The position numbers and the translations under genes were made by a program. Shown here one piece after another: positions 19,314-28,019 of a stretch of 64,000 nucleotides of DNA (the first letter of the stretch is position 1; every line of letters starts with the position of its first letter). The notes under the pieces are model-generated. The model did not search any database, had not been told where the DNA came from, and saw nothing but the letters and a program-made list of their open reading frames with translations. The stretch comes from Stenotrophomonas rhizophila (lineage in GTDB: Bacteria; Pseudomonadota; Gammaproteobacteria; Xanthomonadales; Xanthomonadaceae): assembly GCF_003751305.1 (NCBI RefSeq), contig NZ_RJKV01000002.1:930001-994000 (forward strand), written 5' to 3'.

Positions 19314-19317
19314 CAGG

Positions 19318-19391
19318 CGGCAGCCACGCGTGGCGTGGCTCTGCCCTGCGATACACGAATTGGATGTAGAGCCACCCCATGGGTGGCTGCG
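19318..19391. repeat. Two SMAG-type GTAG stem-loops
   Basis: The first unit (about 19319-19345) has the stem AGCCACGC/GCGTGGCT with a degenerate CTCTGCC end. The second (19366-19390) reads GTAGAGCCACCCC-ATG-GGTGGCTGC. Both lie between converging genes. Short stems headed by GTAG are the hallmark of Stenotrophomonas SMAG repeats. Confidence 0.75.
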
Positions 19392-19400
19392 CGCCAACGA

Positions 19401-19871
19401 TCAACGCTTGACCGGCGACACCCACATCGCGATCCGGGCCTCGAACACCGCCGTGCCGGCGTCATCGCGCACCTGCACCTTCACCGGCAGCGCGTAACCC
19501 GCCTCGGCCGCCACGATCGGCTGCTCCGGCGTGGCCACGGCATGCTGGGTGCCCGTCGCCTTGGCCAGGTACTGCACGTCCATGCCCTTCGGGATCCAGC
19601 GCATGCCCTTGGGCAGCGAGGCATCCACCATCAGCCCGGCAGTGAGCTCGGCCAGGTTGCACAGCGCGATCGCGTGCACCGTGCCGATGTGGTTGGTGAC
19701 CTTGCGCCGGTGCGCGATGCGGCCTTCGCAGCGGCCCGGTTCAAGCAGGGTGATGCGCGGGGCGATGCTGGCGAAGTAGGGTGCCTTGAAACACACCGCG
19801 CGCGAGAACAGCCAGTTGCCGGCAGGCCATCGCTGCATTCGGCGATAAAGCGTGAGCAGTGGAGCGGTCAT
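19401..19871 (-). CDS. DUF4442 hotdog-fold (thioesterase-like) protein
   Basis: A 156-residue single-domain hotdog protein. NHIGTVHAIALCNLAELTAG is the conserved helix and loop of the DUF4442 family, related to acyl-CoA/PaaI-like thioesterases. It lies 69 bases downstream of the fadE stop on the same strand? No: fadE ends at 19941 and reads the same way, so this gene follows it in the direction of transcription. A link to acyl-CoA turnover is therefore plausible but inferred. Confidence 0.8.
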   Translation of the reverse strand: MTAPLLTLYRRMQRWPAGNWLFSRAVCFKAPYFASIAPRITLLEPGRCEGRIAHRRKVTNHIGTVHAIALCNLAELTAGLMVDASLPKGMRWIPKGMDVQYLAKATGTQHAVATPEQPIVAAEAGYALPVKVQVRDDAGTAVFEARIAMWVSPVKR

Positions 19872-19940
19872 CTAAGATCTCCCTAAAGAAACGGCGGACC
19901 GAAGTCCGCCGTTGTCGTTTACATGGTGCCAGGATCGGGA

Positions 19941-22418
19941 TCAGGCGGCTTCGGACTGCGCGTCCTGCTGGGCACGCTTGTAGTAGCCCGCCGAGCGCAG
20001 CTCTTCCGGATCGAAGTCGTCCACGGTGATCGTTTCCAGGGTGAGCGTGCGCAGCTCCTCAAGCAGGGTGCGCTCGTCCTGGGTGATCACGCCTTCGGCC
20101 ACGGCTTCGTCCAGCTGGGTAACGAAGTCCAGCGCCTCGATGCCCTTGGTCTTGAGCGCCTTGATGAACTTGCGCTCCACCGGCTCGGCCATGATCGCCT
20201 TGGACAGGTAGCTGTTGATGCGGCCACCCGGGTTGTTTTCGCACGGGGTCAGGAACACGCCACTGGCCAGACGGTCGCGGGCTTCGTTGGGCGCCATCAG
20301 CAGCGCGGCGACGCGGTGGCCAAGGCGGTCGCCCGGCGCCTCGGCACGACGACCGAACGGGAAGATCAGCGCCCACATCAGCCAGCCGATCGGACGCACC
20401 GGGAAGTTGCGCAGGGCGGCCGACAGCGACTCTTCGATCTTGTGCACGCTGTCATGGAAGGCCCAGGCCAGCAGCGGCTGGTCGGCGGCCGGTGCGCCTT
20501 CGTCGTGGTAACGCTTGAGCATGGCGCTGGTCATGTAGATGTGGCTCAGCACATCGCCCAGGCGGCCGGACAGCGATTCCTTGAACTTCAGCTTGCCGCC
20601 CAGCGTCATCATCGAGATGTCGGCCATCAGCGCCAGGTTGGCCGAGTAACGGTCCAGCTTGCGGAAGTAGCGGCGGGTGTAGGCATCGCCCGGGGCGGCA
20701 CCGAAACGGGCACCGGTCAGGCCGAACCAGAACGAACGCACGGCGTTGGAGATGCCGTAGCGGATGTGGCCGAACAGGCTGCGGTCGAATTCCTGCAGGC
20801 CGGCACGGGTGTCCGGATCCTGCGCGGCCTTCATTTCCTTCAGTACCCACGGGTGGCAGAGGATCGCACCCTGGCCGAAGATCAGCAGGCTGCGGGTCAT
20901 GATGTTGGCGCCTTCGACCGTGATCGCGATCGGCGCGGCCTGCCAGCTGCGGCCGGCGAAGTTGCGCGGCCCCAGGATGATGCCCTTGCCGCCGATGACA
21001 TCCATCACGTCCGAGATCACTTCACGGCTCATGGTGGTGCAGTGGTACTTGGCAATGGCCGACGGCACCGACGGCACGTCGCCACGGTCCACCGCCGCCG
21101 CCGTGGCCTGGCACAGCGCGCTGATCGCGTAGGCCTTGCCACCGATGCGGGCCAGCGCTTCTTCCACGCCCTCGAAGCGGCCGACCGACAGGCCGAACTG
21201 CTTGCGGATGCGCGCATAGGCACCGGTCACCACCGCACCAGCCTTGGCACCGCCACTGGCGGTGGAGGGCAGGGTGATCGAGCGGCCGACGGCCAGACAC
21301 TCGTTGAGCATGTTCCAGCCCTTGCCGGCCTTCTCGGCACCGCCGATCAGCTGGGTCAGCGGGATGAAGACATCCTTGCCGCGGATCGGGCCGTTCTGGA
21401 AGGTCGAGTTGAGCGGGAAGTGGCGACGGCCGATTTCCACGCCAGCGGTATCGCGCGGCAGCAGCGCCAGGGTGATGCCGATGTCGCGGGTGGTGCCGAT
21501 CAGGCCGTCCGGGTCGTACATGCGGAAAGCCAGGCCGATCAGCGTGGCCACCGGGGCCAGCGTGATGTAGCGCTTGTCGAAGGTGAGCTTGACGCCGAGC
21601 ATCTGCTCGCCGTTCCACTCGCCCTTGCAGACGATGCCGTAATCGGGAATCGAGGTCGCATCCGAGCCGGCAAACGGACCGGTCAGGCCGAAGCAGGGCA
21701 CTTCACGGCCATCGGCCAGGCGCGGCAGGTACTGGTCCTTCTGTTCCTGGGTGCCGTAATGGTTGAGCAGTTCACCCGGGCCCAGCGAGTTGGGCACGCC
21801 GACGGTGGAGCTGACCACGCTTGACACCGAGGCCAGCTTCTGGATGACCTTGTGGTGGGCCAGCGCGCTGAAGCCCAGGCCGCCGTATTCCTTCGGAATG
21901 ATCATGCCGAAGAACTTGTTCTTCTTGATGAAGCTCCACAGCTCCGGCGGCAGGTCGGCGTAAACGTGGGTGATTTCCCAGTCGTTGACCATCTTGCACA
22001 GCTCTTCCACCGGGCCGTCCAGGAACGCCTGTTCCTCGGAGGTGAGCTGCGGCTTGGGGTAGTTGAGCAGGATGTTCCAGTCCGGATCACCGGTGAACAG
22101 CTCGCCTTCGAAACCGACCGAGCCGGTTTCCAGCGCGATGCGCTCGGTCTGCGACAGCGGCGGCAGTACCTTGCGGAACACCTTCATCATCGGCGCGGTC
22201 AGCAGCGGCTTGCGGATGAAGGGCAGCAGCAGCGGCACGGCGATGACGGCGACGATGGCCGCAGCCACGATCGTGGCGGTCTGGTTGACGTACGGGATGA
22301 ACCAGCAGGCGGCCAGCAGCACCAGGCTGATGATCGTCCAGGTGATCAGGCGCATCCGGTGGTAGGCGACGAACGCACCTGCCAGGAGGATCGCGAGGAA
22401 GGGAACGACAATGCTCAT
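19941..22418 (-). CDS. fadE: Acyl-CoA dehydrogenase FadE
   Basis: FadE catalyses the first step of fatty-acid beta-oxidation. The 825-residue length fits the large gammaproteobacterial type (E. coli FadE 814). The N-terminus has two or three membrane helices (about 3-70), then the acyl-CoA dehydrogenase core (FFGMIIPKEYGGLGFSALAHH, FGLTGPFAGSDATSIPD, and the helical domain with VGRSITLPS) and the C-terminal DUF1974-type region. The start at 22418 overlaps the stop of the upstream alpha/beta hydrolase by ATGA. Expression is probably controlled by the divergent TetR regulator. Confidence 0.93.
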   Translation of the reverse strand: MSIVVPFLAILLAGAFVAYHRMRLITWTIISLVLLAACWFIPYVNQTATIVAAAIVAVIAVPLLLPFIRKPLLTAPMMKVFRKVLPPLSQTERIALETGSVGFEGELFTGDPDWNILLNYPKPQLTSEEQAFLDGPVEELCKMVNDWEITHVYADLPPELWSFIKKNKFFGMIIPKEYGGLGFSALAHHKVIQKLASVSSVVSSTVGVPNSLGPGELLNHYGTQEQKDQYLPRLADGREVPCFGLTGPFAGSDATSIPDYGIVCKGEWNGEQMLGVKLTFDKRYITLAPVATLIGLAFRMYDPDGLIGTTRDIGITLALLPRDTAGVEIGRRHFPLNSTFQNGPIRGKDVFIPLTQLIGGAEKAGKGWNMLNECLAVGRSITLPSTASGGAKAGAVVTGAYARIRKQFGLSVGRFEGVEEALARIGGKAYAISALCQATAAAVDRGDVPSVPSAIAKYHCTTMSREVISDVMDVIGGKGIILGPRNFAGRSWQAAPIAITVEGANIMTRSLLIFGQGAILCHPWVLKEMKAAQDPDTRAGLQEFDRSLFGHIRYGISNAVRSFWFGLTGARFGAAPGDAYTRRYFRKLDRYSANLALMADISMMTLGGKLKFKESLSGRLGDVLSHIYMTSAMLKRYHDEGAPAADQPLLAWAFHDSVHKIEESLSAALRNFPVRPIGWLMWALIFPFGRRAEAPGDRLGHRVAALLMAPNEARDRLASGVFLTPCENNPGGRINSYLSKAIMAEPVERKFIKALKTKGIEALDFVTQLDEAVAEGVITQDERTLLEELRTLTLETITVDDFDPEELRSAGYYKRAQQDAQSEAA

Positions 22419-23335
22419 GAGCGTGCTCCGGTGACGTGCTCGGTAATGGCGGACGATGCGACGGCGGAGGCCGAGGGCAACACGTCCAGATAGTCCAACA
22501 CAGTAGCGGTAAAGGCGTTGTTGTCGTCGCCGGCGACCATGTGCGTGGCCTCCGGCAACTGCACGTGGCGTGCATGTGGCACCAACGCGAGGAACTCGGC
22601 CACCGTCTGCGGGGTGACCAGGGTGCTGCGGCCGCCGCTGACCAGCAGCACGGGGCATTTCACCTGGCGCGCCGCCTCGGCAAGCGCGTCCTGGTGGTGC
22701 TCGCTGTCGCGCGCCAGCTCGGCGACCAGGCGCGGGTCCCAATGCCAGCGCCAGCGGCCGTGGCCGTCCTCGCGCAGCAATGCGCGCAGCGCATCATCCG
22801 ACTTGCGCGGGCGGTGCGGCAGGTAGGAGGAGATCACGTCGGCGGCCTGGGACAGCGACGCGAAACCCTCCGGGTGCGCGGTCATGAACATCAGGATCTT
22901 TTCGACACCGGCGGTATCCCAGCGTGGGGTGATGTCCACCAGCACCATCGCCGAAAACAGGCCCGGCCAGCGCGACTCGGCGAGCAGGCCGAACAGACCG
23001 CCCATCGAGGCGGCGATCAGGACCGGCGGCTGCGGCTGTTCACCGGCCAGCACGATCAGATCATCGGCGAACTGTTCACCGTGATACGCAAGGTCGGCCG
23101 GGTTCCAGTCGGAATCGCCGTGGCCACGCGCGTCGTAAGCCAGGGTCTGGTAGCCGGCGTCGACCAGCGCGTTCGCGGTGGCGTTCCACGCATGCCGTGT
23201 CTGGCCGAAGCCGTGCGCGAACAGCACCGTGCCACGGCGCCCCGGACCTGTGCGGGTGGCGGCCAGCACGGCGTCATGCGCGCCGGTCAGTCGCTCATCG
23301 CCAAGGCGGGGCAGGGGAGAAGGAGGAATGACCAT
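22415..23335 (-). CDS. Alpha/beta hydrolase coupled to fadE
   Basis: A 306-residue alpha/beta-fold hydrolase: oxyanion segment FAHGFGQTRHAWN, nucleophile elbow ASMGG (A-S-M-G-G), VSGGRSTLV near the acid, and a late His in PEATHMVAGDD. It is first in the operon with fadE (ATGA overlap), which suggests an esterase or thioesterase step that feeds fatty acids to beta-oxidation. The ATG at 23335 lies inside a 16-bp palindrome that is likely the operator, so repressor binding would cover the translation start region. An upstream in-frame extension would cross the operators and is rejected. Confidence 0.85.
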   Translation of the reverse strand: MVIPPSPLPRLGDERLTGAHDAVLAATRTGPGRRGTVLFAHGFGQTRHAWNATANALVDAGYQTLAYDARGHGDSDWNPADLAYHGEQFADDLIVLAGEQPQPPVLIAASMGGLFGLLAESRWPGLFSAMVLVDITPRWDTAGVEKILMFMTAHPEGFASLSQAADVISSYLPHRPRKSDDALRALLREDGHGRWRWHWDPRLVAELARDSEHHQDALAEAARQVKCPVLLVSGGRSTLVTPQTVAEFLALVPHARHVQLPEATHMVAGDDNNAFTATVLDYLDVLPSASAVASSAITEHVTGARS

Positions 23336-23348
23336 ACTCGCTAGTATG
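23333..23348. promoter_or_regulatory. TetR operator candidate 1 (perfect palindrome)
   Basis: CATACT-CGCT-AGTATG. It includes the ATG of the alpha/beta hydrolase on the minus strand. Confidence 0.7.
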
Positions 23349-23369
23349 GACTTGCCCTGTGCGATGTCA

Positions 23370-23383
23370 ATACTTCGGAGTAT
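23370..23383. promoter_or_regulatory. TetR operator candidate 2
   Basis: ATACT-TCGG-AGTAT, the same half-sites and the same 4-base spacer as site 1, 37 bases away. It lies midway between the two divergent genes. Confidence 0.68.
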
Positions 23384-23435
23384 GGTGGGTCCATCCCTTG
23401 TGGCAGCAGGCGTGAAGCGCCCTTTTGCTGATTCA

Positions 23436-23461
23436 CATACTGCAACCAACTCCGGCGTATG
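23436..23461. promoter_or_regulatory. Degenerate third operator next to the tetR start
   Basis: A CATACT half-site (23436-23441) and an imperfect CTCCGGCGTATG element (to 23461) end 13 bases before the TetR start codon. It could serve autoregulation. Confidence 0.4.
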
Positions 23462-23474
23462 GTTAAATCCACCT

Positions 23475-24077
23475 ATGAATGAACCCGAAGCTTCCGCCGG
23501 CGAGCCACGTGCCGGCCGCAATAGCCGCCTCAGTGCCGAAGACTGGGCCCAGGCCGCACTGGATCTGATTGCCGAACAAGGCGTGGGCGCGGTCGCGGTG
23601 GAGCCGCTGGCGCGTCGCCTCGGTGTCACCAAGGGCAGCTTCTATTGGCACTTCCCTTCGCGCGATGCATTGCTGCAGGCTGCACTGGAGCGCTGGGAAC
23701 TGTTCGAGCAGGAACAGGTGTTCGGCAGCCTGGCCGACGTCACCGATCCGCGCGTGCGTCTGCGCCAGCTGTTCCAGGTGGTGGCGCATGAAGTGCAGCC
23801 GCACATCATCTACAGCGAGCTGCTCAAGGCGCTCGATCACCCGATGGTGCGCCCGGTCATCGACCGCGTGTCGCACCGCCGGCTGGAGTATCTGGTCGCC
23901 TCGTTCCGCCAGGCCGGCCTGAGCCGTACCGACGCGCAGCATCGTGCACGCCTGGCCTATGCCGCCTATGTCGGCTTCCTGCAGTTGTCGCTGCAGCTGC
24001 AGCAGCCCAAGCAGGCGCGCGAGGATTTCGAGGCCTACGTGGAGCATGTGATCGAGACGTTGATTCCGATCGGGTGA
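23475..24077 (+). CDS. TetR/AcrR-family repressor, probable regulator of fadE operon
   Basis: A 200-residue TetR-type regulator. The N-terminal helix-turn-helix is at about 35-70 (VEPLARRLGVTKGSFYWHF, then PSRDALLQAAL). The C-terminal ligand domain has no recognisable specificity. It is divergent from the hydrolase-fadE operon with three CATACT/AGTATG-type sites in the 140-base gap, which points to fatty-acid or acyl-CoA-responsive control; the ligand is inferred. The ATG at 23475 has no strong ribosome site. Confidence 0.88.
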   Translation: MNEPEASAGEPRAGRNSRLSAEDWAQAALDLIAEQGVGAVAVEPLARRLGVTKGSFYWHFPSRDALLQAALERWELFEQEQVFGSLADVTDPRVRLRQLFQVVAHEVQPHIIYSELLKALDHPMVRPVIDRVSHRRLEYLVASFRQAGLSRTDAQHRARLAYAAYVGFLQLSLQLQQPKQAREDFEAYVEHVIETLIPIG

Positions 24078-24111
24078 GGGCGGCGCGGCGCGCCTGGTCA
24101 TCGCATGCACA

Positions 24112-24143
24112 AAAAAGGCCTGCCCCGATCGGGGCAGGCCTTT
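24112..24143. terminator. Bidirectional terminator between convergent genes
   Basis: Stem AAAGGCCTGCCCC / GGGGCAGGCCTTT with a GATC loop, with an A-run before and T's after. It serves both the tetR gene and the minus-strand gene ending at 24168. Confidence 0.88.
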
Positions 24144-24167
24144 GCGTATCAGCGGTAGTGCGTTTAC

Positions 24168-24632
24168 TTACTTCTGGCTCTGACCGATCCGCTGTTGCGC
24201 ACGGACGGTGTCGTCCTGCGCGCGCAGCTTCAGGCGGGCGCGTTCGGCGACGGTGAGGCAGTTGTTCTGCGGCAGGTTGCTGCCGATGGTCTTCTCGCGG
24301 CGACACACCAGGCGGCTGTCCGCGGCGGCCTGCGTGAGGATCGTATTGATCTGCGACTGGTCGTTCATGACCGCAACGCGGTCGTTTTCGTGCAGGCGCG
24401 AGACATCGTCGGCCGTGCCGAGCTTGGCCTGGATGCGGTTGAGTGCCGCCACCACCGAGCTCTTCTGTTCCAGCGAGATTTCGCGATATTTGTCGCTCTC
24501 AAGATCGGCCATGACCGTCTTGCGTTGTTCAGCGAACGAGTGGTTGAGATCGATCACGTTCTTGCCCTGCGCCCAAGCGGCGCCGGAGACGGCGAACGCC
24601 AGCAGCAGGCCGGTCAACATCCTTTTTTTCAT
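24168..24632 (-). CDS. Small exported protein of unknown function
   Basis: I do not recognise the family. The 154-residue product begins with a clear signal peptide (MKKRMLTGLLLAFAVSGAAWA) with cleavage likely after AWA. The mature part is helical and hydrophilic, with two Cys (in RLVCRR and NNCLTV) that could form a disulfide. The start at 24632 has a GAGG site eight bases upstream; a start three codons earlier would sit against that site. It is transcribed after the TonB receptor on the same strand, 85 bases downstream, and may share its message. Confidence 0.7.
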   Translation of the reverse strand: MKKRMLTGLLLAFAVSGAAWAQGKNVIDLNHSFAEQRKTVMADLESDKYREISLEQKSSVVAALNRIQAKLGTADDVSRLHENDRVAVMNDQSQINTILTQAAADSRLVCRREKTIGSNLPQNNCLTVAERARLKLRAQDDTVRAQQRIGQSQK

Positions 24633-24717
24633 GGGGCTCATCCTCGGTCCTGGAAGGAAAAAAGGATGGCCCGGCGAACCGGGCCATCCTCAAGCGGTTG
24701 CTACTACCTCAGACCCA

Positions 24718-27492
24718 TCAGAAGCGCTGGGTGTACTGCATGTACATGTAACGACCCGGGATGTCGTACTGCGGGTCGAACGAGTTGGCGAACGCATCCA
24801 GCGTGACCGGCGGGTCCTTGGCGAAGATGTTGTTGGCACCGACGCGCACGGTCGCATTCCACGGCAGGTTGTAGCTCAGCTGCAGATCGTGGTACGTGAT
24901 CGATTCCAGCGTGCCTTCGCTCACATCTTCGGTCAGGCCCGAACGGTAGCGGATCATCCAGCTGGCGCTGAAATCACCGTAGGTCCAGTCGGTGGTCAGG
25001 TTGCCACGCAGGCGCCAGTACGGATCGGACTCGAAGTACTTGCCGTTCAGCGCTTCCCAATCGTCCTGCGTCGAATCGCGCGAGCGGTTCTTGGTGACGT
25101 AGGTGGAATCGAGGGTGAAGCCGAAGGTGCCGACGCTGGTGTCTGCCAGGCGGTACTTCACGGTCAGGTCGTAACCTTCCAGTTCCTGGAAACCGGCGTT
25201 GATCGGGCCGATGAACATGCCGGTGACGAGACCGGTCGCATCACGGGTGATCAGGTCGCAGTAGCTGGAGATGTTGTCAACGTAGCACTTGTCCAGGATC
25301 GTGTTGGCCGCGAAGCTGCTGATGCGGTTTTCCAGCTCGATGGACCACCAGTCCAGCGAGATGTTCAGGCCGGTCGCCCAGGACGGGCTGTACACCACGC
25401 CCAGCGTCTTGCTGGTGGCGGTTTCCGGGGTCAGATCCGGGTTGCCGCCAAGGGTGAACGGATAGATGGTCTGGCCACCGTTGACGCCGCCGCCGCTGTT
25501 GTAATCGGCCACGAAGCCAGCCGGGACGCCGCGGGCGGCGCAGTTGGCCTGCACGCCAGCGTTGCCGGCGAAGCGACCGTCGCCCGAGCAGGGATCGGAG
25601 TAGGTGGCGAAGGTGTCGGAGTCACCACGGTACAGATTGGTGATCGACGGTGCACGGAAGCCTTCGGCCCAGTTACCACGGACCAGCACTTCGTCCAGCG
25701 GCTTCCACTTGAAGCCGAACTTGCTGTTCAGCGTGTTGCCGAAGTTGCTGTAGTCCGAGTAACGGGTGGCAGCACTCAGTTCCAGCAGCTGGGCACCCGG
25801 CAGGTCCTTCAGCAGCGGGATCGCCACTTCGATGTACGCGTCATCCAGCGAGTACTCGCCGGAGGTCGCGGTGAAGGAGTTGCCCGAGGTCAGGCCGTTG
25901 GCGATGAAGGCGTCCGGCGAGGAATAGCCGCTTTCCTTGCGGTGTTCAAAACCAGCCGCGAAGCTCAGCCAGCCAGCCGGCAGTTCGAACAGTTCACCGG
26001 AGAGGTTCGCGGTGACGCTTTCGTTGCGGTACTGGTAGGTGTTGTGTGCGGTGAACAGGATGTAGTCCAGCATCTCCTGGCTCACGCCACCGGCCGGCGA
26101 CAGCGGGTTGAACGGGGTGCAGCCGCTGATGATGTCGCCGCCCGGGCCGTCAACGCAGACCACGCGGCCGCCACGCACTTCGGACGCGCCGAGGGCAGCT
26201 TCCAGCGACAGCAGGTTGGCGTCGCCGACCTGGGTCTCCACTTCGTTGGTCTTGTTGAACGCGTAACCGGCATCCCAGTTGAACTGGCGGCCGGCGAACT
26301 CGAAGAAGCCATCCAGGCCCAGATAGACGTGGCTGGTCTTGGTGTTCTGGTCGTACAGACGCGACGCTTCGGTCAGACGGTGGGTCCAGCTGACATCACG
26401 CCCATCACCGCCGTAAGCGGCGTTGTAGGGGTTGTAGTAGCTGTCACCGCTCAGGCTCAGGCCGGTGTTGATGGTGCTCAGCGGGAAGCCGGCCAGCTGC
26501 TGGGCCGAGCGACGCTCGTTGTACAGCGCATCCATCTTGAAGGTGATGTTGTCCGACAGGTTGTAGCTGCCCTGCGCGAACAGAGCACTACGCTTCTGCG
26601 GGGTCGCCAGGTAATTGTCCTTGGCGAAGTTGTAGTTGAAGTCGCTGGTGTACGGGATGTACTGGTTCAGCGCGTAGTACGGATCGCTGGCCAGACCGCT
26701 GGCGATGGCGCCCGGACGCAGGGCCAGATTGCCGCCTGCAGCTGCCGAGGCGTTGATCTTGCCGTTGGCCGAGTAGCTGCTGTACGTGGCGCTGCCGCGG
26801 CCGAATTCCGGCACCGCCGAGATGGCGCGGTCACCGGCGGAGACGGCGTCTTCTTCAACACGCGACACGCTGATGACCAGGTTGCCGCGATCGCTGCTGG
26901 TGCCGACGGTGGCGTCGAACGAGGTGCGCTGACCGTCGCCCTGGCCGTACTGGCCGACGTAGGCGTTGACTTCCGCGCCTTCGTAATCGCCGCGGGTGAT
27001 CAGGTTGACCACGCCGGCGATGGCGTCGGAACCGTAGACCGACGAGGCGCCGTCCTTCAGCACTTCAACGCGTTCGATGATGGAGGCCGGGATGGTGTTC
27101 AGATCCACCGAACCGGAGGTGTTGGACACCCAACGGCGGCCGTTCACCAGCACCAGGGTGCGTTCCGAACCCAGGTTACGCAGGCTGATGGTGGACGAGC
27201 CGTCACCGCCGTTGTTGAAGTTGGTGTTCAGACCGGCACCGTTGGCCGAGATGCGCTGGAGCACATCGGCGACCGAGGTCAGACCCTGCTTTTCGATCGC
27301 AGCGCGGTCCATGATGAAGACCGGCTGGGAGTTCTCGACGTCCACGGAGCGGATGCGGGAACCGGTGACCTCGATGCGATCGAGGTTGGTCGGCGATGCC
27401 GACTCCTGGGCGACAGCGGTGGTGGCAGTGCCTGCCGTCGCGACCAGCGCGATCACCACTGCATCACGCAGCTTGTTGTGCTTGAAATTCAT
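24718..27492 (-). CDS. TonB-dependent outer-membrane receptor
   Basis: A 924-residue receptor. A signal peptide (to about residue 28, TTAVAQ) is followed by the TonB-box region (LDRIEVTGSRIRS), the plug (SVADVLQRISANGAG, GSERTLVLVNGRRW, VEVLKDGASSVYGSDAIAGVVNLITR) and a barrel that ends in YMQYTQRF with the C-terminal Phe needed for insertion. It imports an unknown ligand through the outer membrane with TonB energy. The plug type is common in Xanthomonadaceae receptors for carbohydrates, peptides or other complex nutrients. The ribosome site is a run of GA repeats just before the ATG. No transport or catabolic genes flank it. Confidence 0.92.
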   Translation of the reverse strand: MNFKHNKLRDAVVIALVATAGTATTAVAQESASPTNLDRIEVTGSRIRSVDVENSQPVFIMDRAAIEKQGLTSVADVLQRISANGAGLNTNFNNGGDGSSTISLRNLGSERTLVLVNGRRWVSNTSGSVDLNTIPASIIERVEVLKDGASSVYGSDAIAGVVNLITRGDYEGAEVNAYVGQYGQGDGQRTSFDATVGTSSDRGNLVISVSRVEEDAVSAGDRAISAVPEFGRGSATYSSYSANGKINASAAAGGNLALRPGAIASGLASDPYYALNQYIPYTSDFNYNFAKDNYLATPQKRSALFAQGSYNLSDNITFKMDALYNERRSAQQLAGFPLSTINTGLSLSGDSYYNPYNAAYGGDGRDVSWTHRLTEASRLYDQNTKTSHVYLGLDGFFEFAGRQFNWDAGYAFNKTNEVETQVGDANLLSLEAALGASEVRGGRVVCVDGPGGDIISGCTPFNPLSPAGGVSQEMLDYILFTAHNTYQYRNESVTANLSGELFELPAGWLSFAAGFEHRKESGYSSPDAFIANGLTSGNSFTATSGEYSLDDAYIEVAIPLLKDLPGAQLLELSAATRYSDYSNFGNTLNSKFGFKWKPLDEVLVRGNWAEGFRAPSITNLYRGDSDTFATYSDPCSGDGRFAGNAGVQANCAARGVPAGFVADYNSGGGVNGGQTIYPFTLGGNPDLTPETATSKTLGVVYSPSWATGLNISLDWWSIELENRISSFAANTILDKCYVDNISSYCDLITRDATGLVTGMFIGPINAGFQELEGYDLTVKYRLADTSVGTFGFTLDSTYVTKNRSRDSTQDDWEALNGKYFESDPYWRLRGNLTTDWTYGDFSASWMIRYRSGLTEDVSEGTLESITYHDLQLSYNLPWNATVRVGANNIFAKDPPVTLDAFANSFDPQYDIPGRYMYMQYTQRF

Positions 27493-28019
27493 TGCTCTCT
27501 CTCTCTCCAAGTGGGCTTGGGTACGACACGAAGTTGGCTTCTGCGGGGCGGAGACGAAAGGCGTCTCCAAGTCGCGAAGCTGACTCGATAGTAACCACGT
27601 ATTCGGAGAAATTAAAGACCCGTTAATACTTCATGTGATTTAGGTGAAATTCGGCAAAGTCCTTGTGCCCCAATGCATTGCGGGTGCGATCAGTGCTTCG
27701 CGCCCATTGGCAGTGCCTAAGATGTGATGACTTTTGGCACATTTTTTATGTCGATTTGTATCGAATTCGCCTGAATGGGCGGCCGGGAGGGCTCGCACTC
27801 GACCGGGCGCCGCGTTCCTGAAGCGTCGTGATTGTCCCGTCAGCGGGCGTTTCGGCACGCCTTATGCTAGGAATCGTTACATGACTGACGGTAATGAGGG
27901 GCACGGTGAACGCGCGCACGGCAATGCCGCCGCAGGAGGCAGCGGTCAATCAATCCAGATAGGGGGCAGGGATCACCCGTGCACCAGTGCAGGCCCGTTG
28001 CAGGCCAATCGGTGAGGGC
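27493..28019. other. Intergenic region upstream of the TonB receptor
   Basis: About 530 bases, AT-richer than its surroundings (27590-27770), holding the leader of the TonB receptor. A possible minus-strand -10 box (TACTAT) lies near 27583-27588. Short open frames here have no family-like content. No terminator for the upstream gene ending at 28020 could be recognised. Confidence 0.5.

Noticed and set aside
24208..27591. 1127-residue plus-strand open frame opposite the TonB receptor
   Set aside because: The minus strand has a complete receptor with signal peptide, plug and C-terminal Phe; the plus frame has no recognisable domain.
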